Origin: DAIRGB01 sp036794765
GTDB lineage: Bacteria; Patescibacteriota; JAHJAL01
Direction of reading: 5' to 3'
Length of the DNA: 21,783 nucleotides
Assembly (NCBI GenBank): GCA_036794765.1
Contig: DAIRGB010000006.1
Location: 1 to 21,783 of the forward strand
Position 1 is the first letter of the stretch, and every line of letters begins with the position of its first letter. The position numbers and the translations under genes were made by a program. The notes under the pieces are model-generated. The model was given only the letters and a program-made list of their open reading frames with translations. It made no database searches and was not told where the DNA came from. Shown piece after piece: positions 13,425 through 21,783 of this stretch.

Positions 13425-15197
13425 CTAAGTATTTCTGCCTTTGTTCATCAAAAGCTCGATAGCGGCAGACATGGAACCGGCTTTGACAACACTACCGGAG
13501 TTGACGAAAAATATTTCATCGGCACCGGCGATGGTGTTTAACCTGTGTGCGATGATAATTTTGGTAGTAGTAGAAGGCAATTTTTGGAGAATTTCTTCGA
13601 GAAGCTGCTCGGTAATAGTATCAATATTGGCAGTGGCTTCGTCGAGAATCAAGAGTTGTGGTTCGCGTAAAACGGCGCGGATAAAGGCAATCAATTGTTT
13701 TTGTCCCAAACTTAATGTCTCGCTGCCGGTAGACACTTTTGTATTTAGACCTTCCGGGAAACGCGAGATTAGTTTATCCAATCCGTCTTTTTTTAATGCA
13801 TTAAGCAACTGCTGATTGGAACAATTTTGGAATTTGTTGTTACCATATAAAATATTTTCTTGGACCGTTCCGGAAAATAAAAATGGTTCTTGCAAAATGA
13901 AGCCAATTTTTTGGACGCGGTCTTGAGGTGAAAAGCAACGAAGATCTTGGCCGGCCAAAAGGATCTGGCCGGTGTTGGGGTCATACAACCGAGCCATCAA
14001 AGAGGCAGTGGTAGTTTTACCGCCGCCGGTCGGGCCGACAAAAGCATAGGTTTTTCCGGCTGCAAGGGAAAAACTGACATTTTCAAGAATATCTTCTCCG
14101 CCGGCATAAGAAAAAGAAACTTGTTTGAACTCCATAATCGGAGTATCGACTTGCGGATTCAATTTTTTATTTTTGGCATTTACTTTAATATTCGATTGTA
14201 AGGACAAGATTTCGGCAATACGATCCCAGCCGGCAAGAGCAACTTGAAAATTTGCCCAAAGCGCAGCTATTTGGCGAAGTGGATTGTAAAAACTGTTTAT
14301 ATAAGACAGAAAACTAACAAGGAGACCAAGAGAAAAATTTCCGGTAGCAACCAGAAATATACCATATAGAAGAACTACCAATTGGCCCAGATTGGACGAA
14401 AAACCATAGACGGGGGTAAAAATATTACTTGCTAGACCAGCACTGACCGCCGAGGAGTAATTATTTTGATTAACGATTTTGAATTTATCACGAAAATAGT
14501 CACGACGGTTGAAGGCGACAATTACTTTGAAATTATCTAGGCTTTCTTGAACTTCGGCACTGAGACTACCAACGGTTTGCAGATTGACCGCATTTTTATT
14601 TTTTACCCAGGGAGAAACCAGTCTGGTAAAAATCAATAAGAATAAAGCCGGAAGCAAAGCGGCAATACCAAGCCGAGGGTTGATATATATGATAAATATG
14701 CCCGATCCGATCATGATAAAGATGCTGCCGACAAACTGCATCAGAGTTTGAGAAAAAAACTGATTCAATTTGTCGGTATCATTGTTGAGACGAGAAATAA
14801 GATCCCCGGCCTGATTTTGATTAAAGAAGGCAATCGGAAGTTCTTGCAATTTATTGAAAACGTTGTTGCGAAGATTAAATAAAACTTTTTGCCCTACTTC
14901 CCCCATCCAACGGGTCTGACCATAACTGGTCAAAAATGCCAAAATAAAGATAAATAGTAAAATAATGGAGTAAACGATCACACCCCGGTATTGTCCGGTT
15001 TGAATATATTTGTCAACGGCTTGACCGAGTAAAATTGGTACGGACAGAGTTAAAATCGAGTTGATGATTATGGCTGCCGCAGCCATAATCAGCTTTTTTT
15101 TCTCACCCGACATTAGTGAAAATAATTTGCGTAATGACGTCAAAACGCTTTGATTGGCGGGTGAATTTGAAGATTTTTTGTTAAGACTGTAATTCAT
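13425..15197 (-). CDS. ABC exporter half-transporter, catalytically competent subunit (590 aa)
   Basis: A type IV exporter with six helices (about residues 35-320) and a nucleotide-binding domain. It has Walker A GPTGGGKT (388-395), Q-loop LQEPFLF, a deviant signature LSLGQ (495-499), Walker B LLILDEA with catalytic Glu520, and switch His551 in IIAHRL. Together with the upstream partner it makes a heterodimer of the TM287/288 or BmrC/BmrD kind. This subunit supplies the intact Walker B Glu and switch His, and its deviant signature faces the partner's degenerate site. A longer frame starts at 15245, but ATG 15197 overlaps the upstream gene by only 17 bp and still leaves a full N-terminus. Likely substrates are drugs, lipids or peptides, not determinable here. 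Confidence 0.93.
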   Translation of the reverse strand: MNYSLNKKSSNSPANQSVLTSLRKLFSLMSGEKKKLIMAAAAIIINSILTLSVPILLGQAVDKYIQTGQYRGVIVYSIILLFIFILAFLTSYGQTRWMGEVGQKVLFNLRNNVFNKLQELPIAFFNQNQAGDLISRLNNDTDKLNQFFSQTLMQFVGSIFIMIGSGIFIIYINPRLGIAALLPALFLLIFTRLVSPWVKNKNAVNLQTVGSLSAEVQESLDNFKVIVAFNRRDYFRDKFKIVNQNNYSSAVSAGLASNIFTPVYGFSSNLGQLVVLLYGIFLVATGNFSLGLLVSFLSYINSFYNPLRQIAALWANFQVALAGWDRIAEILSLQSNIKVNAKNKKLNPQVDTPIMEFKQVSFSYAGGEDILENVSFSLAAGKTYAFVGPTGGGKTTTASLMARLYDPNTGQILLAGQDLRCFSPQDRVQKIGFILQEPFLFSGTVQENILYGNNKFQNCSNQQLLNALKKDGLDKLISRFPEGLNTKVSTGSETLSLGQKQLIAFIRAVLREPQLLILDEATANIDTITEQLLEEILQKLPSTTTKIIIAHRLNTIAGADEIFFVNSGSVVKAGSMSAAIELLMNKGRNT

Positions 15198-16929
15198 AAT
15201 AGTTGGTGCTTTTTTGGGAATTGTAGATTTGAACATATTCAACACTAGTGCGCAAAAGTTCTTGATGGGTCCCTTGGGCTAAAATTTCTCCTTCCATCAA
15301 AAGAATAATTTTGTCATAGTCTTCGACCGTAGATATTTTCTGAGTAACGGATAACAAAGTTAGATGCGGATAATTACGAGAGATATTGGCCAAAATCTTT
15401 TTTTCCGTGGCTTGATCAACCCGGGCAGTAAAATCATCTAGAAGTAATATGGTGGGATTGACGGCCAGGGCGCGAGCCAACATAAGACGTTGTTTTTGGC
15501 CACCGGACAGACTGGTTCCACGTTCAGAGATTATGGTATCGAGCTTTTCGGGAAGGGAATTTATGTATTCAGACAATTCAGCGGTAGCGACAGCTTTTTG
15601 CAAGGAAGCGGCGGTGACTTGATCGCTAAAGGCAATATTTTCTTTGATTGAAAGATTAAAAACGATGCTGTCTTGAAAAACAAAACCAATTTGGCGGTGA
15701 AGAGAACCGAGATCGTAATCCAAGATTGGTTGATGATCAAACAAAATTTCTCCGGTGGCCGGTTGGATCAGACCGGTGAGAAGGTATAACAACTGCGTTT
15801 TCCCGGCGGCAGTAGGGCCAATAATGGCGATTTTTTTTCCACCAGGGATTGTAAAAGAAACATTGTTGAGGACGTTTTTTTCGCCATAGCTTACCGTGAC
15901 ATTTTTTAACTCGATATCTCCATGCAGTTTTTTCTGCAAAGTGCCGGTCTGTTTCTTTTCCCGATGACTTAATACTTCTTGAATTCTCTGATAGGAAGCG
16001 GAAGCTTGAGCAATAAGATTACTCATAAAGCCAATAACTATAATGGGGAAAATTAAGATTGTGACATAATTGATAAATGCGGTGAAATTTCCCAAACTCA
16101 TTTCGCCACCAATTACAAAATGTCCACCCAAAGCTAAAATAGCTAGAATAGCCAGATTAGCAACCAGAGATATGATGGGGATCATAGTGGCAAACAGATT
16201 CAAGATTTTTAGTCCCAAATCTTTGGCGGAGGTGTTGGCAGTAAAAAATTTTTGATATTCATCGGTTTGAGAATTGAGAACCCTGATCAACGAGGCACCA
16301 AGAATGCTTTCGTTGATAATTTTGTTGAGCCAATCTAAAACTTCTCTAGTCTGTAAAAACAAAACTCTGACTTGGCGAAAAACAAAAAAGAAAGTGCCGC
16401 CGATCATGGGAATTATCAAGAGTACAACCAAAGCCAATTTCCAATCTGTAAGCAGTAGCAAGATACTGGTACCGACAATAACAAATAACGAAGAAACAAT
16501 GGACACTATTCCTAGCGAAACAAAAGTTTTAACAGAATCGACATCGGCGGTTAGATTGGTTAGTAACTTGGCGGGGGTGATTTTTTGAATATATTGAAAA
16601 CTCTGACGGGAGATTTTGGCGATAAGATCCGCCCGCAAATCTCTGGCAGCTTTTTCGGAGGTATAAGTTTGCATAACACTCTGAAGATAAGTGAAAACAA
16701 AAATCAGGAGAGTGGCTAGGGAAAATTTGATTAAAACAGCGCGACATTCATATTGACCGGAAGAATAATCGTCTATCGCCCGGGAAATAATTTTGGGAAC
16801 GATAAGGCTCACGGTATTGGCAACTACAGAAAAAAACAGCAGAATAGCAATCGACCAAGAATATGGTCGTAATAGGCCAAATAAATTGGGGGATTTTTTT
16901 GAACCCGATTTTTGAGTTTTTTTCGGCAT
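15181..16929 (-). CDS. ABC exporter half-transporter, degenerate-site subunit (582 aa)
   Basis: Six membrane helices (about 25-310) precede a nucleotide-binding domain with Walker A GPTAAGKT (371-378), Q-loop Gln419, canonical signature LSGGQ (474-478), and Walker B ILLLDDF, where Asp499 replaces the catalytic Glu. At the switch position VTQKIS puts Gln530 in place of His. The Asp/Gln pair is the known hallmark of the non-hydrolysing site in heterodimeric exporters such as TM287 of Thermotoga maritima. The downstream gene has the complementary pattern, so the two form one asymmetric transporter. It is the first gene of the - strand pair, with a TGTTAGAAT extended -10 candidate 36 bp upstream. 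Confidence 0.95.
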   Translation of the reverse strand: MPKKTQKSGSKKSPNLFGLLRPYSWSIAILLFFSVVANTVSLIVPKIISRAIDDYSSGQYECRAVLIKFSLATLLIFVFTYLQSVMQTYTSEKAARDLRADLIAKISRQSFQYIQKITPAKLLTNLTADVDSVKTFVSLGIVSIVSSLFVIVGTSILLLLTDWKLALVVLLIIPMIGGTFFFVFRQVRVLFLQTREVLDWLNKIINESILGASLIRVLNSQTDEYQKFFTANTSAKDLGLKILNLFATMIPIISLVANLAILAILALGGHFVIGGEMSLGNFTAFINYVTILIFPIIVIGFMSNLIAQASASYQRIQEVLSHREKKQTGTLQKKLHGDIELKNVTVSYGEKNVLNNVSFTIPGGKKIAIIGPTAAGKTQLLYLLTGLIQPATGEILFDHQPILDYDLGSLHRQIGFVFQDSIVFNLSIKENIAFSDQVTAASLQKAVATAELSEYINSLPEKLDTIISERGTSLSGGQKQRLMLARALAVNPTILLLDDFTARVDQATEKKILANISRNYPHLTLLSVTQKISTVEDYDKIILLMEGEILAQGTHQELLRTSVEYVQIYNSQKSTNYYELQS

Positions 16930-16964
16930 GAATACAGTTTAAATCAGTTTTATATACTCATAAC

Positions 16965-16973
16965 ATTCTAACA
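16965..16973 (-). promoter_or_regulatory. Candidate extended -10 for the ABC exporter operon
   Basis: On the - strand the sequence reads TG-T-TAGAAT, ending 36 bp before the ATG at 16929. It matches the element upstream of the gene at 3785. Confidence 0.45.
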
Positions 16974-16996
16974 TTTTTAATTATTATAAGAAATTG

Positions 16997-17018
16997 AAAA
17001 AAAGCAGAAAAATTCTGC
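16997..17018 (-). terminator. Intrinsic terminator of the GIY-YIG gene
   Basis: Read on the - strand, GCAGAA and TTCTGC form a 6-bp stem with a 3-nt loop followed by seven T. It lies 58 bp after the nuclease stop and just ahead of the ABC exporter promoter. Confidence 0.8.
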
Positions 17019-17075
17019 CGACACCAAAAAAAACGATGGCCCAATTATTTAGTTCAATATTTTTTGTAACGGTGA

Positions 17076-17333
17076 TCAACCGGGATAACGGTTTTCGACG
17101 AGTTTAATTTTTTTGCTTTTGGTCATTTTTTTTATCTGCATTTCTCTCTTCAAAGCTGCGGAACGATCAAGACATTGTTCAATGTAAATTATCTTGATCG
17201 GTTTATTCATCCGGGTGTATTTGGCGCCTTTTTTATTTTGGTGGGAGACAAATCTCTGCTGCGGATCTTTGGCGATACCGGTATAAAACTTGTCGTTTTT
17301 GCAAAGTAGGATATATACGTACCAATCAGTCAT
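17076..17333 (-). CDS. GIY-YIG domain mini-nuclease, UPF0213-like (85 aa)
   Basis: The protein is a single GIY-YIG domain: WYVYILLCKNDKFYTGIA carries the two halves of the motif (YVY at 5-7 and YTG at 17-19). The conserved Arg sits in QQRFVSH (Arg27), and the C-terminal AALKREMQIKKM includes the expected catalytic Glu. Stand-alone domains of this size are common in bacteria and are thought to be DNA endonucleases with roles in repair or recombination, though their substrates are mostly unknown. It has its own promoter candidate and terminator. Confidence 0.93.
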   Translation of the reverse strand: MTDWYVYILLCKNDKFYTGIAKDPQQRFVSHQNKKGAKYTRMNKPIKIIYIEQCLDRSAALKREMQIKKMTKSKKIKLVENRYPG

Positions 17334-17360
17334 GGTAAAACTTTTTTCTAAGTTGATTCA

Positions 17361-17369
17361 AATATAACA
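17361..17369 (-). promoter_or_regulatory. Candidate extended -10 for the GIY-YIG gene
   Basis: On the - strand TG-T-TATATT lies 27 bp before the ATG at 17333. A TATGAT (17381-17386) on the + strand, 28 bp before the ATG at 17415, would make this a compact divergent promoter region. Confidence 0.4.
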
Positions 17370-17414
17370 TTAAAATATTGTATGATAAAAATAATGAATT
17401 AAAACTAAAAACAG

Positions 17415-18086
17415 ATGAAAAAAATACCTGATGCAATTTTAAAAGAAATTATTTTTGGAATGGAAGACGGCATGGTAAGCACCCTGGGAGCTTTGACCGG
17501 GGTGGCGATCGGCAGCCAGAACATGGAATATGTCTTGCTCACAGGCACGGTGATTATTGCCGTCGAATCAATCTCGATGGGAGTTGGTTCATTTTTATCC
17601 GGGCAGTCGATTCGGGAAAGGCAGTTGATGGAGATTGAATCGGAAAGAGACCTCGTGCATAAAGAGACTAAAGCGGAGATATTGGAGCTGGAAGAGATGT
17701 TACAAAGAGACGGATGGTCAAAAAAGTTGGCCAAACAAATGTCGAAAGAGGCCGGGGAAAATAAGGATTTACTCTTTCGAGAAATGCAATATCGCGAGTT
17801 GGAACTGCAATTAAAGAATCTACACAATAATAATCACGGAGCCTGGGGAATGTTTGTGGCCTATATTGTCGGTGGTTTTATACCTCTATCGGCGTATTTG
17901 ATTTTTCGATTGCCGGAAGCCATCTGGTGGTCGATTTCTTTTAGCTTGATCGGGTTATTTATATTGGGAGTAGTAGTATCCGATCGCCCCGGCATTACTC
18001 GACTTAAACGGGCGATACGCATGATGTTGTTTGGTGGTCTGGCAATATCGATCGGTGTTTTGGCGGGGATGTTTTTCAGGGTTTAA
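17415..18086 (+). CDS. VIT1/CCC1-family Fe2+/Mn2+ transporter (223 aa)
   Basis: The architecture is that of the vacuolar iron transporter family. TM1 contains the conserved FGMEDGMVSTLGALTGVA (14-31), TM2 spans 39-63, and TM3-TM5 lie at about 143-165, 170-190 and 199-220. Between TM2 and TM3 a cytosolic helical insert (64-140) is rich in Glu (RERQLMEIESERDL, ILELEEML), which corresponds to the metal-binding domain that captures Fe2+ in plant VIT1. The family exports Fe2+ or Mn2+ from the cytosol by proton antiport. In a bacterium it probably protects against metal overload. It is convergent with the next gene, with only 2 bp between stop codons. Confidence 0.93.
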   Translation: MKKIPDAILKEIIFGMEDGMVSTLGALTGVAIGSQNMEYVLLTGTVIIAVESISMGVGSFLSGQSIRERQLMEIESERDLVHKETKAEILELEEMLQRDGWSKKLAKQMSKEAGENKDLLFREMQYRELELQLKNLHNNNHGAWGMFVAYIVGGFIPLSAYLIFRLPEAIWWSISFSLIGLFILGVVVSDRPGITRLKRAIRMMLFGGLAISIGVLAGMFFRV

Positions 18087-18088
18087 TT

Positions 18089-19864
18089 TTATTGGACACT
18101 GATCTCAATATCACCTAAATTGATATTTTTGTTGTTGTTTGATATTTCAAGTATTGTCGGTTGTTTGCCAAGATTGATGGTGATATTTTTTTCCGGGGAG
18201 ATTTCCTGATTTACCAAAACCGCTAAAGTATATTTGCCTTTCAAAATATTATAAAATCTAAAGTTGCCTGACTGGTCGGGGGTAAGAGAGGCGACCAATT
18301 TTTGTTGGCTATTTCTAATCGGCAAGCCAATTGTTTTGTTATCGGTCAATAAACCAACTTTGAGGTCCTGGGGAGACGAACCGACTATGGATATTTTTCC
18401 TTGAATATTGCCGAAAAATTGATCGGATTGACTTTGATAATAATCATTTATTTCATCTAGGCGTTGCTGGCTTCTTTTACCAATAGAATATTTATTGGCA
18501 TCTAATTGGTTTATTAGATCAAGTAGTTTTTGATTTTTATAGGCCACCAATGACCAGTGAGATAACAAATTTACGCTTAATAATATATTGTTGGTTTTGT
18601 CTAAAGCAAGATATTCGGTTTGATAGAGATCATTCATCTGCCAGTTTTGTTTGTAACACTGATTCAGGTAATCAAAATATGAATATGATAAAAATGATCG
18701 AAAGTCTTTTTTCGACAAGATTGCTCCATAGGCTTGTACTTTCTGTAGATTTTCTGCCTGACAACTAACAGTATTACTGTTGGCTTGGCTGGCAGTTTGA
18801 ACAGAAGTGGGATTGATCAGTACATTATAAAGATTCGTTAGATTTTTGGTAAAAATATTGTGATAAAAATTTCCTCCGAAATTGATGCTGGAATAAATTA
18901 AAGATGGAGCATAATCGACAGGAACAATTGTTGGTTTGTCTTGGTTTAGAATAATGATAGTTTTTTTATCGTTTAGTGTTTGATCGACTTTCGTTTCGCT
19001 GATAAAATTTTTATCAAAATCGTATTGTTCAATAAAATTGTTAATATTGAACATGGCAACAATTGGAATAATGGTGAGGATGACAGGGATGATCAATTTG
19101 GGTAGAGATTTGTAGGAAAATAATTTGAGATCGGAAAACAAGTAATAAAGCGGCAGTTCAATTGCCCGACCGACAAAACAAAGGTTAAAGAAAACAAAAA
19201 GAGCAGAGACTTGATTGAACCAAGGTGATTCAAAACTGAATAAATATGGATTGCGATCAAGCAGGTAGGCGGATATTTGTTGGATAAAATATAGCCAGAC
19301 TGTCAGCAATAAAGTCGGCAGCAGAAATTTGATTATTTTTTTTAAGAAAAATAATTCTTGAAAATTGAATTTCTTCAGATCACCCCAAATTCCTTGCCGG
19401 TGCCAAAAAGTTAAGACCAAAAAAATGGTCAGAAATGAAGCTAAAAGTGGGGAAAACAAGGATAAAATCCATTCAATAATTGCAATAACCAAAAAAGAAA
19501 CAATCAGGACAAAAAATAATTGCGCACGATTGATTTGATTATTTTTAATATATTTTACGGAAAAATTGGGATTAATTATTTTTAACGTGAGGACAAAGCT
19601 AAGGATAAAAATAAGGCCAATGATAACAGCAATGGGAATGACGATTATTTTATACCCGTATTGTTCATATATTTTTAAAAAGGGCAAAATGAGATCAAAT
19701 TGTTCCAAATAGGCTTTTTGAACAATGGCGTCACCCAATAATGAATATTGGACAGAAAAGATAAAAATAATAATGGTAAAGGCGACAAAAAAAGAAATAA
19801 TTGCGCCCGGTAAAGCCAAAATTAAGCTTTTGCCAAATGTTTGGAAAAATATTTTTACTGACAT
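18089..19864 (-). CDS. Large polytopic membrane protein with a C-terminal beta-sandwich domain (591 aa)
   Basis: Six or seven hydrophobic segments fill the first half (about 12-37, 70-95, 114-134, 137-155, 176-198, 256-273, perhaps 215-232). They are followed by a long extracytoplasmic region with few charges (about 275-485). The last 100 residues (488-591, GKISIVGSSPQDLKVGLL ... LTPDQSGNFRFYNILKGKYTLAVLV) look like a carboxypeptidase-regulatory or CNA-B-like beta-sandwich of the sort that decorates surface proteins. I recognise no enzyme or transporter signature and cannot assign a function. Two cysteines (Cys368, Cys403) lie in the external part and could pair. No terminator is visible between its stop and that of the VIT1-like gene. 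Confidence 0.82.
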   Translation of the reverse strand: MSVKIFFQTFGKSLILALPGAIISFFVAFTIIIFIFSVQYSLLGDAIVQKAYLEQFDLILPFLKIYEQYGYKIIVIPIAVIIGLIFILSFVLTLKIINPNFSVKYIKNNQINRAQLFFVLIVSFLVIAIIEWILSLFSPLLASFLTIFLVLTFWHRQGIWGDLKKFNFQELFFLKKIIKFLLPTLLLTVWLYFIQQISAYLLDRNPYLFSFESPWFNQVSALFVFFNLCFVGRAIELPLYYLFSDLKLFSYKSLPKLIIPVILTIIPIVAMFNINNFIEQYDFDKNFISETKVDQTLNDKKTIIILNQDKPTIVPVDYAPSLIYSSINFGGNFYHNIFTKNLTNLYNVLINPTSVQTASQANSNTVSCQAENLQKVQAYGAILSKKDFRSFLSYSYFDYLNQCYKQNWQMNDLYQTEYLALDKTNNILLSVNLLSHWSLVAYKNQKLLDLINQLDANKYSIGKRSQQRLDEINDYYQSQSDQFFGNIQGKISIVGSSPQDLKVGLLTDNKTIGLPIRNSQQKLVASLTPDQSGNFRFYNILKGKYTLAVLVNQEISPEKNITINLGKQPTILEISNNNKNINLGDIEISVQ

Positions 19865-19982
19865 AAATTGGATTTTTGATTAACTAAAAGAATATCTGCT
19901 TTGATTGTGAATATAATTTCTGTATATTTCAAGATACAAAAATAGCAAGATTTATCGATTAAGAAATATTTAATCCATGATT

Positions 19983-19991
19983 TGCTATGAT
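19983..19991 (+). promoter_or_regulatory. Candidate extended -10 for recQ
   Basis: TG-C-TATGAT lies 48 bp before the ATG at 20040 and is identical to the element ahead of the thioredoxin gene. Confidence 0.5.
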
Positions 19992-20039
19992 ATATTGGCA
20001 AAGATATAAATCCGTTAGCAATGATCAATTTCAACTATT

Positions 20040-21783
20040 ATGCTAATTTCTTTACTCAAAAAATATTTCGGCTACGATAAATTTCGTCCGTTACAGGAAG
20101 AAATAATTGATTCTGTGCTAAAGAAAAAAGATGTACTGGCTCTGATGCCGACCGGAGGTGGAAAATCATTGTGCTATCAGCTACCGGCTTTGCAATTTGA
20201 CGGAATTACTTTGGTAATCTCGCCGCTAATCGCTTTAATGAAAGACCAGGTAGATGCACTAAAAGCCAATGGGGTTGGGGCGGAGTTTTTAAATAGTACC
20301 CTGACCTATGAAGAAATTCTAGCTATAGAAAATGACGCCAGAGATGGCAAAATTAAAATTTTGTACGTGGCTCCGGAAAGATTGGCTACGGCTTCATTTA
20401 GAAATTTTTTGGGGATGTTAAAAATTAGTCTGATTGCGGTTGATGAGGCGCACTGTATCTCCGAATGGGGACATGATTTTCGACCTGACTATCGTAATCT
20501 AAAGATGTTTCGTCAGGATTTTCCCAAAACGCCGATTATTGCTTTGACGGCGACGGCCACTCAAAAAGTTCGACAAGATATTATTGACCAGTTGGATCTG
20601 AGCCGAGCCCAAGTTTTTGTCTCCAGTTTCAACCGACACAATTTGACATACACAGTGCATCCAAAAAATAATGCTTATGACGGATTGGTAACTTTGTTGC
20701 AAAAAAATAAGGGAAATTCGGCAATTATTTATTGTTTTTCTCGTAAGGATACGGAAAGTCTGGCGGCGGATTTGCAGGCGGAGGGGTTTAGTTGTCTCCC
20801 CTATCACGCGGGACTGGACGGAGAGATTAGAAAACAAACGCAAGAAAAATTCATTCGCGATGAAGTTGAGACGATCATTGCGACGATTGCTTTCGGCATG
20901 GGAATAGACAAGCCCGACGTGCGATTGATAGTTCATTATGATATGCCAAAAACTTTGGAAGGATATTATCAGGAAACGGGACGCGCCGGACGGGATGATC
21001 TACCGAGCGAGTGCGTACTTTTTTACTCGTACGCGGACAAAATCAAACAAGATTATTTTATCAATCAAATAGAAAGTGATCGCGAGAGAGAGTCGGCTAG
21101 AAAGAAAATAGAAGAGATGATCAATTTTTGTGATTTGGCGACTTGCCGTCGGCAATATTTGCTCAGTTATTTTGGGGAAAAAAGGGAAGAAAAAAATTGC
21201 GGCAGTTGCGACAATTGTCTGACACCAAGAGAAAATTTTGATGCCACTTTGATCGTTCAAAAGATTCTTTCGGCTGTGATTCGCACCGCAGAAAGATTTG
21301 GGAGTGGCTATATTGCCGATATTTTACTCGGAAAAAATAGTAAGAAGATCAGGGAACGCAATCATCAAATATTGTCGGTTTACGGGATTGTTGATGATTT
21401 TTCGGCGGAAGAAATCAAACAAATAATTCGGAGATTGTTGGAAAAAAATTTACTGACAAAAACGGATGATCGTTATCCTGTTTTGCGACTTACGAATCTG
21501 GGAAAAGATTTTTTGAAAAATCGGGAAACGTTGGAATTGCCGCAGATAAAAAGTCCGAGACAGAAGAAAACCGGTAAGAATAAAATAGGAATAGATTTCG
21601 ATATTGAGTTGTTTGAAAAATTGCGAAAACGAAGAAAAAAATTGGCAGACGAAAAAAATGTGCCACCGTTTGTGATTTTTGGTGACAATTCTTTGCAAGA
21701 GATGGCTCACTACTTACCGCAAAATTTGGATAGTTTTGCAAAAATTACCGGGGTGGGCCAAGAAAAGTTGGCGCGATTTGGAG
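20040..21783 (+). CDS. recQ: ATP-dependent DNA helicase RecQ (3' partial, at least 581 aa)
   Basis: Superfamily 2 helicase motifs appear in order: FRPLQEEII (motif 0), MPTGGGKS (36-43), DEAH (135-138) in AVDEAHCISEWGHDFRPDY, TATAT, and GRAGRD. The zinc site Cys369, Cys387, Cys390, Cys393 has the same 17-3-3 spacing as E. coli RecQ. A winged-helix region (about 400-500) and the start of an HRDC domain (from about 520, IGIDFDIELFEKLRKRRKKL) follow. RecQ unwinds DNA 3'-5' in recombinational repair and restart of stalled forks. ATG 20040 was chosen because it opens the frame just before the family start LLKKYFGYDKFRPLQ; an earlier ATG at 20021 is out of frame. The frame is open at the right edge, so the truncation is a window artefact. 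Confidence 0.97.
   Translation, partial: MLISLLKKYFGYDKFRPLQEEIIDSVLKKKDVLALMPTGGGKSLCYQLPALQFDGITLVISPLIALMKDQVDALKANGVGAEFLNSTLTYEEILAIENDARDGKIKILYVAPERLATASFRNFLGMLKISLIAVDEAHCISEWGHDFRPDYRNLKMFRQDFPKTPIIALTATATQKVRQDIIDQLDLSRAQVFVSSFNRHNLTYTVHPKNNAYDGLVTLLQKNKGNSAIIYCFSRKDTESLAADLQAEGFSCLPYHAGLDGEIRKQTQEKFIRDEVETIIATIAFGMGIDKPDVRLIVHYDMPKTLEGYYQETGRAGRDDLPSECVLFYSYADKIKQDYFINQIESDRERESARKKIEEMINFCDLATCRRQYLLSYFGEKREEKNCGSCDNCLTPRENFDATLIVQKILSAVIRTAERFGSGYIADILLGKNSKKIRERNHQILSVYGIVDDFSAEEIKQIIRRLLEKNLLTKTDDRYPVLRLTNLGKDFLKNRETLELPQIKSPRQKKTGKNKIGIDFDIELFEKLRKRRKKLADEKNVPPFVIFGDNSLQEMAHYLPQNLDSFAKITGVGQEKLARFG

Noticed and set aside
15198..15245. A longer N-terminus for the second ABC exporter subunit starting at 15245.
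   Set aside because: It would overlap the upstream gene by 65 bp and add a short polar extension with no support; ATG 15197 gives a normal length.
20040..21783. recQ as a truncated pseudogene.
   Set aside because: The frame is open with all motifs intact and simply runs into the window edge within the HRDC domain.
1..21783. Use of genetic code 25 (UGA as glycine).
   Set aside because: TGA ends several genes at natural protein ends (832-834, 6705-6707, 8910-8912) and does not occur inside conserved frames.

Overview
The window is an AT-rich bacterial stretch with short spacers and many small membrane or exported proteins of unknown function. Several genes end in TGA and TGG is the Trp codon, so UGA is a stop here; that argues against the code-25 lineages (Absconditabacteria/Gracilibacteria). 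The mix of TypA, a YknXYZ/MacAB-like exporter split into three genes, DUF5684- and DUF5666-like proteins, a FCPVC membrane protein and a GIY-YIG mini-nuclease suggests a Candidatus Patescibacteria (CPR) genome, possibly Parcubacteria-like. This placement is inferred from gene content, not from a marker tree.

Layout. Positions 1-1840 hold the tail of an unknown gene, a small lipoprotein, a DUF5684-like membrane protein, and then a spacer of about 450 bp with a terminator, an orphan promoter-hairpin unit and a pair of inverted REP-like repeats. typA (1838-3631) and a bacterial-PH-like membrane protein follow. From 4541 to 13348 all genes lie on the + strand: a membrane-anchored CPHC thioredoxin, a CPVC membrane protein, two unrecognised soluble proteins, an adaptor/ATPase/permease export system, a DUF5666-like exported protein, a NOX/ferric-reductase-like flavocytochrome and an exported cytochrome b5. 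After a bidirectional terminator, the - strand carries a heterodimeric ABC exporter (15181-16929 then 13425-15197) and a GIY-YIG nuclease gene. Then come a VIT1/CCC1-type metal transporter (+), a large unknown membrane protein (-) and recQ (+), which runs off the right edge.

How the genes may work together. The 4.5-13.3 kb block is rich in envelope redox functions: two CxxC proteins, a diheme flavocytochrome with the NOX histidine spacing, and an exported b5 heme domain. A reasonable hypothesis is a module that moves electrons from cytosolic NAD(P)H outward, next to an export system. The VIT1-like transporter about 4 kb further on adds an iron theme. These links rest on proximity only.

Non-coding structure is notable. 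Three spacers inside the redox/export block carry A-rich arrays in which AAAC recurs every 9 or 10 bp. Two of them fold back on reverse-complement copies. Almost no start codon has a Shine-Dalgarno sequence, and an extended -10 motif (TGn followed by TATGAT, TAGAAT or similar) recurs upstream of genes.
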